A stretch of DNA of 64,000 nt from Bacillota bacterium (GTDB lineage: Bacteria; Bacillota_I; Bacilli_A; Izemoplasmatales; Hujiaoplasmataceae), in assembly GCA_018816905.1 (NCBI GenBank), contig JAHIVB010000004.1:33678-97677 (forward strand), in the 5' to 3' direction. Below the pieces are notes generated by a model. It made no database searches, had not been told where the DNA came from, and saw only the letters and a program-made list of their open reading frames with translations. Shown here in pieces: positions 34,613 to 42,637 of the stretch. A program made the position numbers and the translations under genes. Position 1 is the first letter of the stretch. Every line of letters starts with the position of its first letter.

Positions 34613-35999
34613 TGTCAATCACCTCTGCAATCGTATCAATTGAGTTATCAAGCGTATTAAGTGGAGCAGTATAGGTTCCAAGCGCCAATAGAATCAAAGC
34701 GATTGCGACGAAAACAACCTTGAAGCCAAGATCGAACTTTACAGTCACTTCGTTCTTTTCAGGATACCAAAGTTTTATCAACATTCTGACGAAATATATC
34801 CCTTCAATGATGCTTGATATTAAGATGACCGCGAGCAATGCCCACTGTGCACCTACTGCTAGTTCTGTCAAATAATTCAATTTAACGACGAATCCCATAA
34901 ATAATGGAAGTCCCATAACACTTAAAGTAGCGACGCTAAACGTAATTCCAACTAAAATATTTTTAGAGAAAACGCCTTGAAGACTATCTGATTCATCGTC
35001 TCCGTGATCTTTCGTTGCTTTATTGATAACTAAGAACATCACGGTTTTGCTCAATGCGTTTGCGATGATTAGATAGACAGCCCATAAAACGATTCCGTTC
35101 ACAAACAACAGAATAACGATGCTTGCTTGAGCGATGCTTGAATAAAGTAATATTTCTCTGACTTTAGTGGAAGCAAATGCCATGGCTTCGGCAATGAAGA
35201 TTCCTACTGCCAACAATACCAATACCACGATCAATAAATTTCCAACAAAAGCGAGAGTGAGAAGATTGTTGATGATTCTTCCGAATACAAAGCTAATCGT
35301 AGCAGCGTACACGGCAGCAATCATAGGTCCACTCAATGTGTTTGAATCTTTCAAAACACCTTTGACCCATGAATTGAATGGCAGTAATTTTGCTTCGACG
35401 CCAAGTCCGATAAACATCAGCATTGCAGGTAATACAAGTGCAGATGGATCAACGTTGTTTGCTTGAATGAATGAAACCATGTCCATTAAGTTCAAAGTTC
35501 CAAACATTCCATAGAAGATGATTAATCCAAACAGATATAGACTACTTCCTACCGCACCGATAATTAAATACCTGAAAGTCGCGAGTGGCTTGTGATTTGA
35601 TGTGGTAATCAAATATGCGGCAATACCGGAAATTTCCAAGAAAACGAATAAGTTAAATAAGTCGCCTGTAAGAAGAAGACCGTTAAGACCCGCAAGAGCA
35701 ACAAGCAGGACGCTTGAGTATTTTTTGAATTCAACGATATTTAGAAGCACAATCACCAAGAATAGCACATTGACAACACCAAGTCCGGTTCTTGAGAAAG
35801 TATCGACAAACAAGTTAATACCATAAGGCAAATCATATCCGCCGATAACGACAATTCCGTCTGGGACGAAGTAGAACAACAAGATGACGTTAATCAAACT
35901 TGCAATTAACAATAGATATGGAGCTACTTTTTTTGATAGGATCGAAACGAATGCCGCAATTAGCGGGATCGCGATCAGCAAGACTGCTAAAGAACTCAT
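34605..35999 (-). CDS. mnhD: MnhD/MrpD-like antiporter subunit (MbxH-type)
   Basis: A 464-residue polytopic ion-translocating subunit of the same family as NuoL/M/N. Residues around 190-225 (GLGVEAKLLPFNSWVKGVLKDS) correspond to the LPxAH...P region; here it reads LPFNSW, without the His. A VREILLYSSIAQASI segment carries the second-channel loop. It overlaps the next gene downstream, and its start overlaps mnhC. The Mrp module type suggests Na+ or H+ as coupling ion. Confidence 0.88.
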   Translation of the reverse strand: MSSLAVLLIAIPLIAAFVSILSKKVAPYLLLIASLINVILLFYFVPDGIVVIGGYDLPYGINLFVDTFSRTGLGVVNVLFLVIVLLNIVEFKKYSSVLLVALAGLNGLLLTGDLFNLFVFLEISGIAAYLITTSNHKPLATFRYLIIGAVGSSLYLFGLIIFYGMFGTLNLMDMVSFIQANNVDPSALVLPAMLMFIGLGVEAKLLPFNSWVKGVLKDSNTLSGPMIAAVYAATISFVFGRIINNLLTLAFVGNLLIVVLVLLAVGIFIAEAMAFASTKVREILLYSSIAQASIVILLFVNGIVLWAVYLIIANALSKTVMFLVINKATKDHGDDESDSLQGVFSKNILVGITFSVATLSVMGLPLFMGFVVKLNYLTELAVGAQWALLAVILISSIIEGIYFVRMLIKLWYPEKNEVTVKFDLGFKVVFVAIALILLALGTYTAPLNTLDNSIDTIAEVIDNG

Positions 36000-36334
36000 T
36001 CGTTGTCCCCCATTTCATCCAGTTCGAATGTTCCGTACTTTGAATAGATTTTTTTAGCCAATGCCAGGCCGAGTGCAGTTGTTCCAACACCGATGACAAT
36101 CGCTGTCAACACAAGGGCTTGTGGGAGAGGATCTACATAAAGTAATGCACTTGAACTATTCGTACTAGTTAGGATAGGCGCAATTCCGTCATAAACGAAA
36201 CCAACGCTAATGATAAAGATGTTTAGACCAATTTCAATAATATTAAGGGAAATGATCATTTTGATGATATTGCGATTGCTTAATAATCCATATAATCCGA
36301 AAACAATCAGGATGATGGCAGCGTATTGGATCAT
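35996..36334 (-). CDS. mnhC: MnhC/MrpC-like (NuoK-type) subunit
   Basis: A 112-residue subunit with three hydrophobic segments. It is the NuoK homologue with IIKMIISLNIIEIGLNIFII and PLPQALVLTAIVIGVGTTALGLAL, the latter highly conserved in MrpC. It overlaps the neighbouring genes by four bases on each side. Confidence 0.93.
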   Translation of the reverse strand: MIQYAAIILIVFGLYGLLSNRNIIKMIISLNIIEIGLNIFIISVGFVYDGIAPILTSTNSSSALLYVDPLPQALVLTAIVIGVGTTALGLALAKKIYSKYGTFELDEMGDNE

Positions 36335-37086
36335 AATGACACTTCCTCCTCAGTCAAGAAATTGTCGATGATACCAGCAATCTCGCTACCGACTTTCAAA
36401 CCAATCAATATATACACGATTGGAATGACGCCAGCACTTAGCAAGTCACCGACTGTACCTGTTGGTAAGAAGTTTTGCAAGAAGTATGTCGCGAGCAACA
36501 AACCGAGAAGTCCGATAATGACATAGAAACTTCCAGCAACGCCTTCAAGTAATTTGAATCCTTTGACTTTCGTTCTGAATTGATCGTCAGCCAAATAGAG
36601 TAGGAGAATCGAACTTGCAATCATCGTTCCACCAGGGAATCCACCACCAGGGGTCAAATGTCCATGAAGAATGACGTAAACACCAGTCATTAAGATGATG
36701 GCGAATAAAGCTCTAGATCCAACTCGTAACATGAAGTTTGGTTTAAAGTTCAGTGCCAATCGTTTGTTCTTGTCTTGAGAATTCAAAAGAAGAGCAACGC
36801 CGAGTGCACTGATGAATAATACGGTTACTTCACCAAGTGTGTCAAAACTACGATAATCTACAACGATTGAAGTAACGATATTGGCTGCGCCATTTTCAGG
36901 ATTGCTTGTGATACCGAAAATGATTTCTCCGGGGTTACCAGTAACGTCTTTATCGATATAAGATTGTGAGACTCTATCAGCCAAATCGACGTATCCGAAT
37001 TGTGCAAACCAATCATTGTTTGTAAGTGAGAGAACCATTAATACACCTAATGCTACCGATAGCACGAATGCAATTAGATTTTTCAT
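36331..37086 (-). CDS. mnhB: MnhB-like subunit fused to an N-terminal MbhE-like domain (MbxF-type)
   Basis: 251 residues, about 110 more than a stand-alone MrpB. Residues 1-105 form an MbhE-like piece: a membrane anchor, an external loop (WFAQFGYVDLADRVSQ) and a second helix, with the motif NIVTSIVVDYRSFDTLGEV that is the C-terminal part of MrpA in classical antiporters. From about 120 the MrpB domain follows (HGHLTPGGGFPGGTMIASS). This E+F fusion is what the Mbx nomenclature (no E gene) describes. ATGA-type overlaps on both sides. Confidence 0.92.
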   Translation of the reverse strand: MKNLIAFVLSVALGVLMVLSLTNNDWFAQFGYVDLADRVSQSYIDKDVTGNPGEIIFGITSNPENGAANIVTSIVVDYRSFDTLGEVTVLFISALGVALLLNSQDKNKRLALNFKPNFMLRVGSRALFAIILMTGVYVILHGHLTPGGGFPGGTMIASSILLLYLADDQFRTKVKGFKLLEGVAGSFYVIIGLLGLLLATYFLQNFLPTGTVGDLLSAGVIPIVYILIGLKVGSEIAGIIDNFLTEEEVSL

Positions 37087-37334
37087 TTTGCTTCCCCCTT
37101 TTCAATGGATAATAGGGTGAAGACGAACAGAGCAGTAACCATTCCACTTCCAATGACAGCTTCAGTTAAAGCAACGTCCGGCGCTTTCATCAAAACGTAA
37201 CTGACGACGCTTAACATACTTAAAGCAGAAAGAAAAATGACTCCTTTGATTAGTTTCTTAGAACTGATGGCTAAATAGGCGATTCCAAGAAGTAATACAG
37301 AGACAACAGCCATAATGATATCAGTTAGTGTCAT
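37083..37334 (-). CDS. DUF4040 / MbhD-like subunit (MrpA C-terminal part)
   Basis: An 83-residue membrane protein with three hydrophobic segments. The motif VLMKAPDVALTEAVIGSG is the hydrogenase-subunit/MrpA C-terminal DUF4040 signature. The start at 37334 has AGAGGTG upstream and lies within the end of mnhG (14-base overlap). A frame to 37361 lacks a ribosome site. Confidence 0.9.
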   Translation of the reverse strand: MTLTDIIMAVVSVLLLGIAYLAISSKKLIKGVIFLSALSMLSVVSYVLMKAPDVALTEAVIGSGMVTALFVFTLLSIEKGEAK

Positions 37335-37650
37335 GTTCTTCACCTCTTTTTGCCAAATCATCTTGAACTAAATTGGTTGGAATGTGATTAGATCTATAGG
37401 TAGCTTTTGCAATCGCGCTTGATCCGATTGGATTGGAGATTACAATAAACACGATAATGATGATGATTTTAAAAATCCAGGAAGGATTTGCAAAAGCGAC
37501 ACCGATTAAAATCGAGAATGAACCTAGCGTAGTAGCTTTGGTTCCGGCTTGGATACGGTTGAACGTGTCTGGCATTCTCAATATGCCGAGTCCTCCGAGA
37601 AGGAAGAACAGTCCACCGATCACTAAAAATACATAACTAGCGATTAGCAT
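37321..37650 (-). CDS. mnhG: MnhG/MrpG-like subunit
   Basis: About 109 residues, three hydrophobic segments. RMPDTFNRIQAGTKATTLG is the diagnostic MrpG motif. The start at 37650 follows GGAGGGTAAAAAAG; the longer frame to 37710 reads antiparallel to no signal and lies inside mnhF. It overlaps mnhF by 14 bases. Confidence 0.93.
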   Translation of the reverse strand: MLIASYVFLVIGGLFFLLGGLGILRMPDTFNRIQAGTKATTLGSFSILIGVAFANPSWIFKIIIIIVFIVISNPIGSSAIAKATYRSNHIPTNLVQDDLAKRGEEHDTN

Positions 37651-37900
37651 CTTTTTTACCCTCCACGTATCTTGCGAAAACGACGGTTTCCAAGAAAGCC
37701 AAAATCGCATAAATGATAGCTATGTCTAAATATAGATTGTTCTTGAATAGATTTGCCAACATGACGATTACACCAATGACAATCATATTGAAGGTATCTA
37801 AAGAGACAACTTTGTCACTTAGAGAAGGTCCTTTGATGAAACGAATCAAGGCAAACAGAAGTCCTAGGCCTAACAGGGAAAATACAATATAATCAATCAT
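37637..37900 (-). CDS. mnhF: MnhF/MrpF-like subunit
   Basis: 87 residues, three hydrophobic segments, with the MrpF signature RFIKGPSLSDKVVSLDTFN. Overlaps mnhE by four bases. Confidence 0.93.
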   Translation of the reverse strand: MIDYIVFSLLGLGLLFALIRFIKGPSLSDKVVSLDTFNMIVIGVIVMLANLFKNNLYLDIAIIYAILAFLETVVFARYVEGKKDANR

Positions 37901-38379
37901 TTGAATATCCCTCCTAAGATTTTTTCGAACGGCTCGCTGATTCGTTCACGATTTTCTTCTTCATTTTTTCCTTTGACGTCTACAGTGTGGATATAAAGAC
38001 TATCCCCTTCGACATCAATGGACAAGGTACCTGGCGTTAGCGTAATTGAGTTTGCTAAAGCCAATTTTCCAAAATCTCCTTGTAGATTTGTCTTGATTTT
38101 GACAATTCCGGGATTTAATGGAATCTTGGGGCTTAGTACTCTTTTCGCAACGTCCAAGTTTGCGAGCAACAGTTTCCAAATGAATACGGGCAGATATATA
38201 AATATGAATTTGACCAATTTGATCGGGAATTGCCAATCAATACTAAAATTGACATACTTAACCAAAATCACTGTCAAAGCCGCACTTACGATTCCGCCTA
38301 GTATCAGTTCATAAACCGTAAAGCCCGCGAGAAACAAGTACACGACAAACAATACAATAAATGTAGCTAAATACTTCAT
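37897..38379 (-). CDS. mnhE: MnhE/MrpE-like subunit, first gene of the operon
   Basis: 160 residues: two hydrophobic hairpins then a soluble cytoplasmic domain with the MrpE motif LANSITLTPGTLSIDVEGDSL. It starts at ATG 38379 behind AGGAGG and leads the 13-gene operon; all following genes overlap or abut. No textbook promoter is visible upstream; candidate control elements are in 38380-38885. Confidence 0.93.
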   Translation of the reverse strand: MKYLATFIVLFVVYLFLAGFTVYELILGGIVSAALTVILVKYVNFSIDWQFPIKLVKFIFIYLPVFIWKLLLANLDVAKRVLSPKIPLNPGIVKIKTNLQGDFGKLALANSITLTPGTLSIDVEGDSLYIHTVDVKGKNEEENRERISEPFEKILGGIFK

Positions 38380-38433
38380 CGACTTCCTCCTATATGTAAT
38401 TATTTTTTTATTCTATATTTATCACGAGTAATG

Positions 38434-38476
38434 CCTTCTATCGACACAAGCAAGATTTTTCTGCATGGATAGAAGG
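38434..38476. repeat. 9-bp inverted repeat in the leader of the 13-gene operon
   Basis: CCTTCTATC (38434-38442) and GATAGAAGG (38468-38476), perfect arms with a 25-base loop, 55-97 bases upstream of mnhE. It could be an mRNA leader hairpin or an operator. Confidence 0.4.
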
Positions 38477-38519
38477 AATTATTCATTGTAAATAACAAAG
38501 AAAGAAAATACAAAAAAAT

Positions 38520-38535
38520 TTTCCGAATTCGGAAA
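38520..38535. promoter_or_regulatory. perfect 16-bp palindrome, candidate operator
   Basis: TTTCCGAATTCGGAAA lies about 140 bases upstream of the mnhE start in the divergent region. It is not the Rex or the LacI-type site used at 38849. Confidence 0.45.
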
Positions 38536-38673
38536 TATATTATCATGATGAATGCAAAAACAGAGAGAATAGACTGACCGATATCGTTTTAGAAAAAAGT
38601 CCAAAAGGATTCAATGCTAGTTCGCTATAATTGCTGATATTGAAATAAGTAGTCAAGCTTCAACTTGCCCTAT

Positions 38674-38692
38674 TATAACATATAATGTTATA
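38674..38692. repeat. AT-rich inverted repeat
   Basis: TATAACAT and ATGTTATA flank ATA. An operator is possible, but AT-richness makes chance occurrence more likely than for 38520-38535. Confidence 0.3.
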
Positions 38693-38812
38693 GAAATGAA
38701 GAGTTATCTTTGTAAAAAATTATGAACCTATTATGTGAATTATTGTTCATTTCATTCAATTGAAATATGAGGTTTTGTGTTTTTTTTATTCGAATCACTT
38801 TTGATTTCATAG

Positions 38813-38841
38813 TTGATTTTTACGTAGTTCTAGAGTAAAAT
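38813..38841 (+). promoter_or_regulatory. sigma-A promoter of the first sugar operon
   Basis: TTGATT (38813-38818), 17 bases, TAAAAT (38836-38841). The predicted start point is right at the palindromic operator. Confidence 0.75.
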
Positions 38842-38848
38842 ATAGTTA

Positions 38849-38866
38849 AATTGAAACGTTTCAATT
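38849..38866. promoter_or_regulatory. LacI-type operator O1
   Basis: AATTGAAACGTTTCAATT is a perfect 18-bp palindrome with the central CG typical of LacI/GalR sites. It sits immediately downstream of the -10 box, where a bound repressor would block transcription. A near copy lies at 44928-44945. Confidence 0.82.
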
Positions 38867-38885
38867 AATTTCGGAGGATGTTCGA

Positions 38886-40514
38886 ATGACACATTTCATT
38901 AAGCAGTGGCAAAATTATATTGTATATCAAATTTATCCTCTCAGTTTTATGGACTCCAATGGGGATGGAGTAGGCGATATTCAAGGAATCATCCTCAAAC
39001 TGGATTACTTGAAGAACTTAGGCATTGATGTAATTTGGTTGTCCCCAATATACATGTCACCTATGGATGACAACGGTTATGATATTTCGGACTATTATCA
39101 AATCAACCCGATGTTTGGAACGATATCCGACTTTAAGCAGTTGCTTGAAAAAGTACATCGACTTGGAATGAAATTAATCATGGATTTGGTTGTCAATCAT
39201 ACCTCTGATGAACATACATGGTTTCTTGAATCAAAGAAATCAAAGGAAAATCCATATCGAGATTACTATATTTGGAGAGATCAACCTAGTGAAATTACCT
39301 CGGTCTTTTCCGGCTCGGCATGGGAATATGATTCCTCCACCAATCAGTATTATTTCCATCTTTTCAGTAAGAAACAACCCGATCTCAATTGGGATAATCC
39401 CCTGCTTCGTCTGGAAATATATCGGATGATCAACTTCTGGCTCGACTTCGGAATTGACGGATTTAGACTAGATGTAATTGATTTGATTGGGAAAGATGTT
39501 GATCGAAAACTTTTAGGAGATGGGCCACATCTTGATGAGAGACTGAAGGAACTATATCAAAACTGTTTTGAAGGTAGAGATGTATTTACTGTAGGAGAAA
39601 TGCCAACATTATCTATTCCAAGGGCTGCAGAAGTAACATCGCTTCAAACAGGAACACTCAATATGATTTTCCAGTTTGGACATGTCTCTCTTGATGAGGT
39701 TCCTGGTAGAGGGAAATGGGAATTAAAGCAACTAGACTTGTTGGAATTGAAAGAATATTTCAATAAAATGCAGATTGGATTGTATGAAGAAGGTTGGAAC
39801 TCACTTTTTTTGGCAAATCATGATCAGCCTCGTGCAGTTTCACGATACGGGAACATCGCTTTTCGAAAGGAAAGTGCAACCATGCTTGCGACCATGCTCT
39901 ATTCGATGCAAGGAACACCCTATGTATATCAAGGTGAAGAAATCGGAATGACTGGCGTTAAATTTGAATCTTTAGATGAATATCGAGATATTGAAACCCT
40001 GAACATGGCCAAAGAATATCTTGAAAAGGGCTGGTCTAAAGAAAAAACCATGGAATCAATCTATGCCAAATCAAGAGACAATTCTAGAACGCCTATGCAA
40101 TGGTCAAATCAACCAAATTCTGGATTCACTACGGGAAGACCGTGGCTGAATGTCAACCCAAACTATCATGAGATTAATGTTGAAAATGATTTATCTGACA
40201 CATTCAGCATCTATCGATATTTTCAAAAACTATTTCAGCTGAGAAAGAAGTATTCTGTATTCGCTGATGGTAAATTTCACTTGCTTTTTGAAGACTCAAG
40301 AGATCTTTTTATATTCACCAGGTCCAATGATAGTATAGAGATTTTGGTCATTAATTCATTCAGCCCAGAACCCGTATCTGTCAACCTCGACGCCTATTCG
40401 AAATATCAATTCCTCCTCTCAAACAACAAAGAACTAAATTTGAATGCATCAACGGTACTTCCCCCTTATTATGCAGGAATATACATTTCCAAGGAGACAC
40501 AATATCAATTATGA
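38886..40514 (+). CDS. GH13 alpha-glucosidase (oligo-1,6-glucosidase type)
   Basis: A 542-residue cytoplasmic glycoside hydrolase of family 13. Conserved regions are VVNHTSDEH, GFRLDVI (nucleophile Asp about 196), VGEMPT (acid/base Glu about 238) and NHDQPR (Asp about 313). The Val right after the nucleophile is, in this subfamily, associated with alpha-1,6 specificity (isomalto-oligosaccharides), while alpha-1,4 enzymes have Ala. It is first in the operon GH13-GH3-GH144-lacI and overlaps the GH3 gene as ATGA. An alpha-glucosidase in a mainly beta-glucan-type locus is unexpected. Confidence 0.9.
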   Translation: MTHFIKQWQNYIVYQIYPLSFMDSNGDGVGDIQGIILKLDYLKNLGIDVIWLSPIYMSPMDDNGYDISDYYQINPMFGTISDFKQLLEKVHRLGMKLIMDLVVNHTSDEHTWFLESKKSKENPYRDYYIWRDQPSEITSVFSGSAWEYDSSTNQYYFHLFSKKQPDLNWDNPLLRLEIYRMINFWLDFGIDGFRLDVIDLIGKDVDRKLLGDGPHLDERLKELYQNCFEGRDVFTVGEMPTLSIPRAAEVTSLQTGTLNMIFQFGHVSLDEVPGRGKWELKQLDLLELKEYFNKMQIGLYEEGWNSLFLANHDQPRAVSRYGNIAFRKESATMLATMLYSMQGTPYVYQGEEIGMTGVKFESLDEYRDIETLNMAKEYLEKGWSKEKTMESIYAKSRDNSRTPMQWSNQPNSGFTTGRPWLNVNPNYHEINVENDLSDTFSIYRYFQKLFQLRKKYSVFADGKFHLLFEDSRDLFIFTRSNDSIEILVINSFSPEPVSVNLDAYSKYQFLLSNNKELNLNASTVLPPYYAGIYISKETQYQL

Positions 40515-42625
40515 AAAACTTGTTGAAACAAATGTCAATGAAAGAAAAAATAGGTCAACTTCTTCAAATTCCTCCTTTCTTTTTTGTGAAGGATTTAAAA
40601 ATAGAAGTGGCAGGTCCGGTAGAGGAACTTCATTTGGATGAGGAAAAAATATTCTTTGCCGGAAGCGCTCTTGGTATCGGCTCTGCAGAAGAAATGATTG
40701 AAGTTCAACGAAAATACCTTGAGAAAAGCAGACATAAAATCCCTCTTATTTTTATGGCCGATATTATCCACGGATACAAAACTATTTTCCCTGTTCCAAT
40801 TGCAATGGCATCATCATTTAATCCTGAAATTGCATATCAATGCGCTAGAATTTCAGCGAAGGAAGCATCAACTTCTGGGATTCATGTTTCTTTCTCACCA
40901 ATGGCCGATTTGTCAAGAGACCCTCGATGGGGTAGAGTTGTAGAGGGGTTTGGAGAAGATCCTACACTGATATCCAGCATGGTTGAGCAAATGGTCAAGG
41001 GATATATCGGAGATGGAATTGAAAAAGAAGGAAACATTGCAAGTTGTGTCAAACATTTTGCTGGATATGGTGCATCTGAAGCGGGAAGAGATTACAACAC
41101 GGTGGACATATCCAAAATTTCTTTGTATTCTCAATACTTACCCGCATACAGAAAAGCACTAGAAGCGGGATCTCGAATGGTTATGACTTCATTCAATACT
41201 TTGGATGGAGTTCCTTGTACAGTCAATTCGTTTTTGTTAAGAGATGTTTTAAGAAATAATTGGAAATCGAACGCAGTCACTATTTCGGATTACGATTCTT
41301 TAAAGCAAATTCTTGCTCATGGCATAGCTGAAGATATGAAAGAAGTAGCATACAAAGGCATTACAGGGGGATTAGACATCGAAATGGCGTCTAGTGCCTA
41401 TTCCAACCATCTAGAATCTCTTATTGATGAAGGGATAGTAGATGAGCGTTTACTCGACGAAGCGGTTCTTCGAATTTTAGAATTAAAAAGAGATTTAGGC
41501 CTATTCGATAATCCTTACAAAGGGGCTTCGCCCGAAATGGCTAAAACAATCGTTCTTTCTGAATCTAATTTACAAGCCGCTCGCAAAGCTGCCCACGAAT
41601 CTATGATTTTATTAAAAAACGATGGGGTTTTACCTCTCGATTCACAAGCAAAAATTGCATTACTTGGACCCTATTCGACCTCGAGAAGAGTGGTTGGTCC
41701 TTGGTCCTGGCACGGAAGAAGAGATGTTCACGATACCTTGGAAGAAGTATTGAATGATAATATCATATACGTCAATTGTGAAGAAGATCCTAAAAAATAT
41801 ACAAAAGAAGACATTGATAGGATTAAGGAAGCTGATATTGTGGTTTTAGCAATCGGAGAAGATGAACATCTAAGTGGTGAAGCACACTCAAGAAGCAAAA
41901 TTCGAATTCCCGGAAAACAGGAACAGATGTTCGAAATGATTCATTCTCTTGGGATGAAGTCTATTACTTTGCTTTTTAATGGACGACCACTGATTCTTGA
42001 TCAAATTCAACAATCAAACGCATTACTCGAATGCTGGTTTTTGGGAAGTGAGTCATCTTCTGCAATCAAAGACATTCTATTTGGAACTGTCAATCCATCC
42101 GGAAAACTCCCAATTAGTTTTCCTAGAAACGAAGGGCAAATTCCCGTGTATTACAATCACTTAAACACTGGAAGACCCTATCTCGGACCAAATGATTATA
42201 ATGAGTACGTATCAAAATATCTCGATATAGAAAACACTCCAATGTATGCATTTGGATATGGATTAAGTTATTCCACTTTCAACTATTCTGATTTGAATCT
42301 TTCAACCAATCGAATGACTGAAACGGAATCGATTACAGTTTCAGTCACTGTGAAAAATGACAGCAACGTTGAGGGTGATGAAATCTCTCAACTTTATATC
42401 AGAGATTATGTTGCCAGAGTCTCGAGACCAGTAAAAGAATTGAAACACTTTCAGAAGAATCATTTCAAGGAATTTCAATCAAAAGTAATTGAATTCACAA
42501 TTACGCTCGATGATTTAAAATACTACCTAGGCACAGGAGACCTTGTTTTCGACAAAGGCCGTTTTCAAGTCATGGTTGGTACTTCTTCAGACTCATATCT
42601 ATCCGACGATTTTGAATTAATATAA
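40511..42625 (+). CDS. GH3 beta-glucosidase
   Basis: A 704-residue enzyme of family 3 with no signal peptide, hence cytoplasmic. N-terminal TIM-barrel with FSPMADLSRDPRWGR, CVKHFAGYG and nucleophile motif TISDYDS (Asp about 260); alpha/beta domain with AHESMILLKNDGVLPL; C-terminal fibronectin-III-like domain (from about 600). It probably releases glucose from imported beta-gluco-oligosaccharides. Overlaps GH13; the next gene follows after 12 bases. Confidence 0.92.
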   Translation: MKNLLKQMSMKEKIGQLLQIPPFFFVKDLKIEVAGPVEELHLDEEKIFFAGSALGIGSAEEMIEVQRKYLEKSRHKIPLIFMADIIHGYKTIFPVPIAMASSFNPEIAYQCARISAKEASTSGIHVSFSPMADLSRDPRWGRVVEGFGEDPTLISSMVEQMVKGYIGDGIEKEGNIASCVKHFAGYGASEAGRDYNTVDISKISLYSQYLPAYRKALEAGSRMVMTSFNTLDGVPCTVNSFLLRDVLRNNWKSNAVTISDYDSLKQILAHGIAEDMKEVAYKGITGGLDIEMASSAYSNHLESLIDEGIVDERLLDEAVLRILELKRDLGLFDNPYKGASPEMAKTIVLSESNLQAARKAAHESMILLKNDGVLPLDSQAKIALLGPYSTSRRVVGPWSWHGRRDVHDTLEEVLNDNIIYVNCEEDPKKYTKEDIDRIKEADIVVLAIGEDEHLSGEAHSRSKIRIPGKQEQMFEMIHSLGMKSITLLFNGRPLILDQIQQSNALLECWFLGSESSSAIKDILFGTVNPSGKLPISFPRNEGQIPVYYNHLNTGRPYLGPNDYNEYVSKYLDIENTPMYAFGYGLSYSTFNYSDLNLSTNRMTETESITVSVTVKNDSNVEGDEISQLYIRDYVARVSRPVKELKHFQKNHFKEFQSKVIEFTITLDDLKYYLGTGDLVFDKGRFQVMVGTSSDSYLSDDFELI

Positions 42626-42637
42626 CGAGGTGAAAGA

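Larger units (their letters stand above)
38380..38885. other. 506-base divergent intergenic region
   Basis: No gene of supportable length or RNA gene seen. It holds a 9-bp inverted repeat (38434-38476), a perfect 16-bp palindrome (38520-38535), an AT-rich inverted repeat (38674-38692), then the GH13 promoter and LacI-type operator. The minus-strand promoter for the 13-gene operon should lie in its left part, but no clear consensus is visible. Confidence 0.7.

Noticed and set aside
37651..37710. Extended start of mnhG
   Set aside because: Residues before MLIASY lie inside mnhF and have no ribosome site; GGAGGG is located before 37650.
27598..38379. Reading the operon as a [NiFe] hydrogenase (Mbh/Ech/Hyf type)
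   Set aside because: The large-subunit homologue has a single Cys at each end rather than CxxC pairs, so it cannot hold the Ni-Fe site. Two antiporter-like subunits also fit Mbx rather than Mbh.
27598..38379. Reading the operon as classical complex I (Nuo)
   Set aside because: NuoE, F and G are absent, the Mrp E-F-G-B module is present, and a GltD-like flavin domain is fused to the NuoI part.
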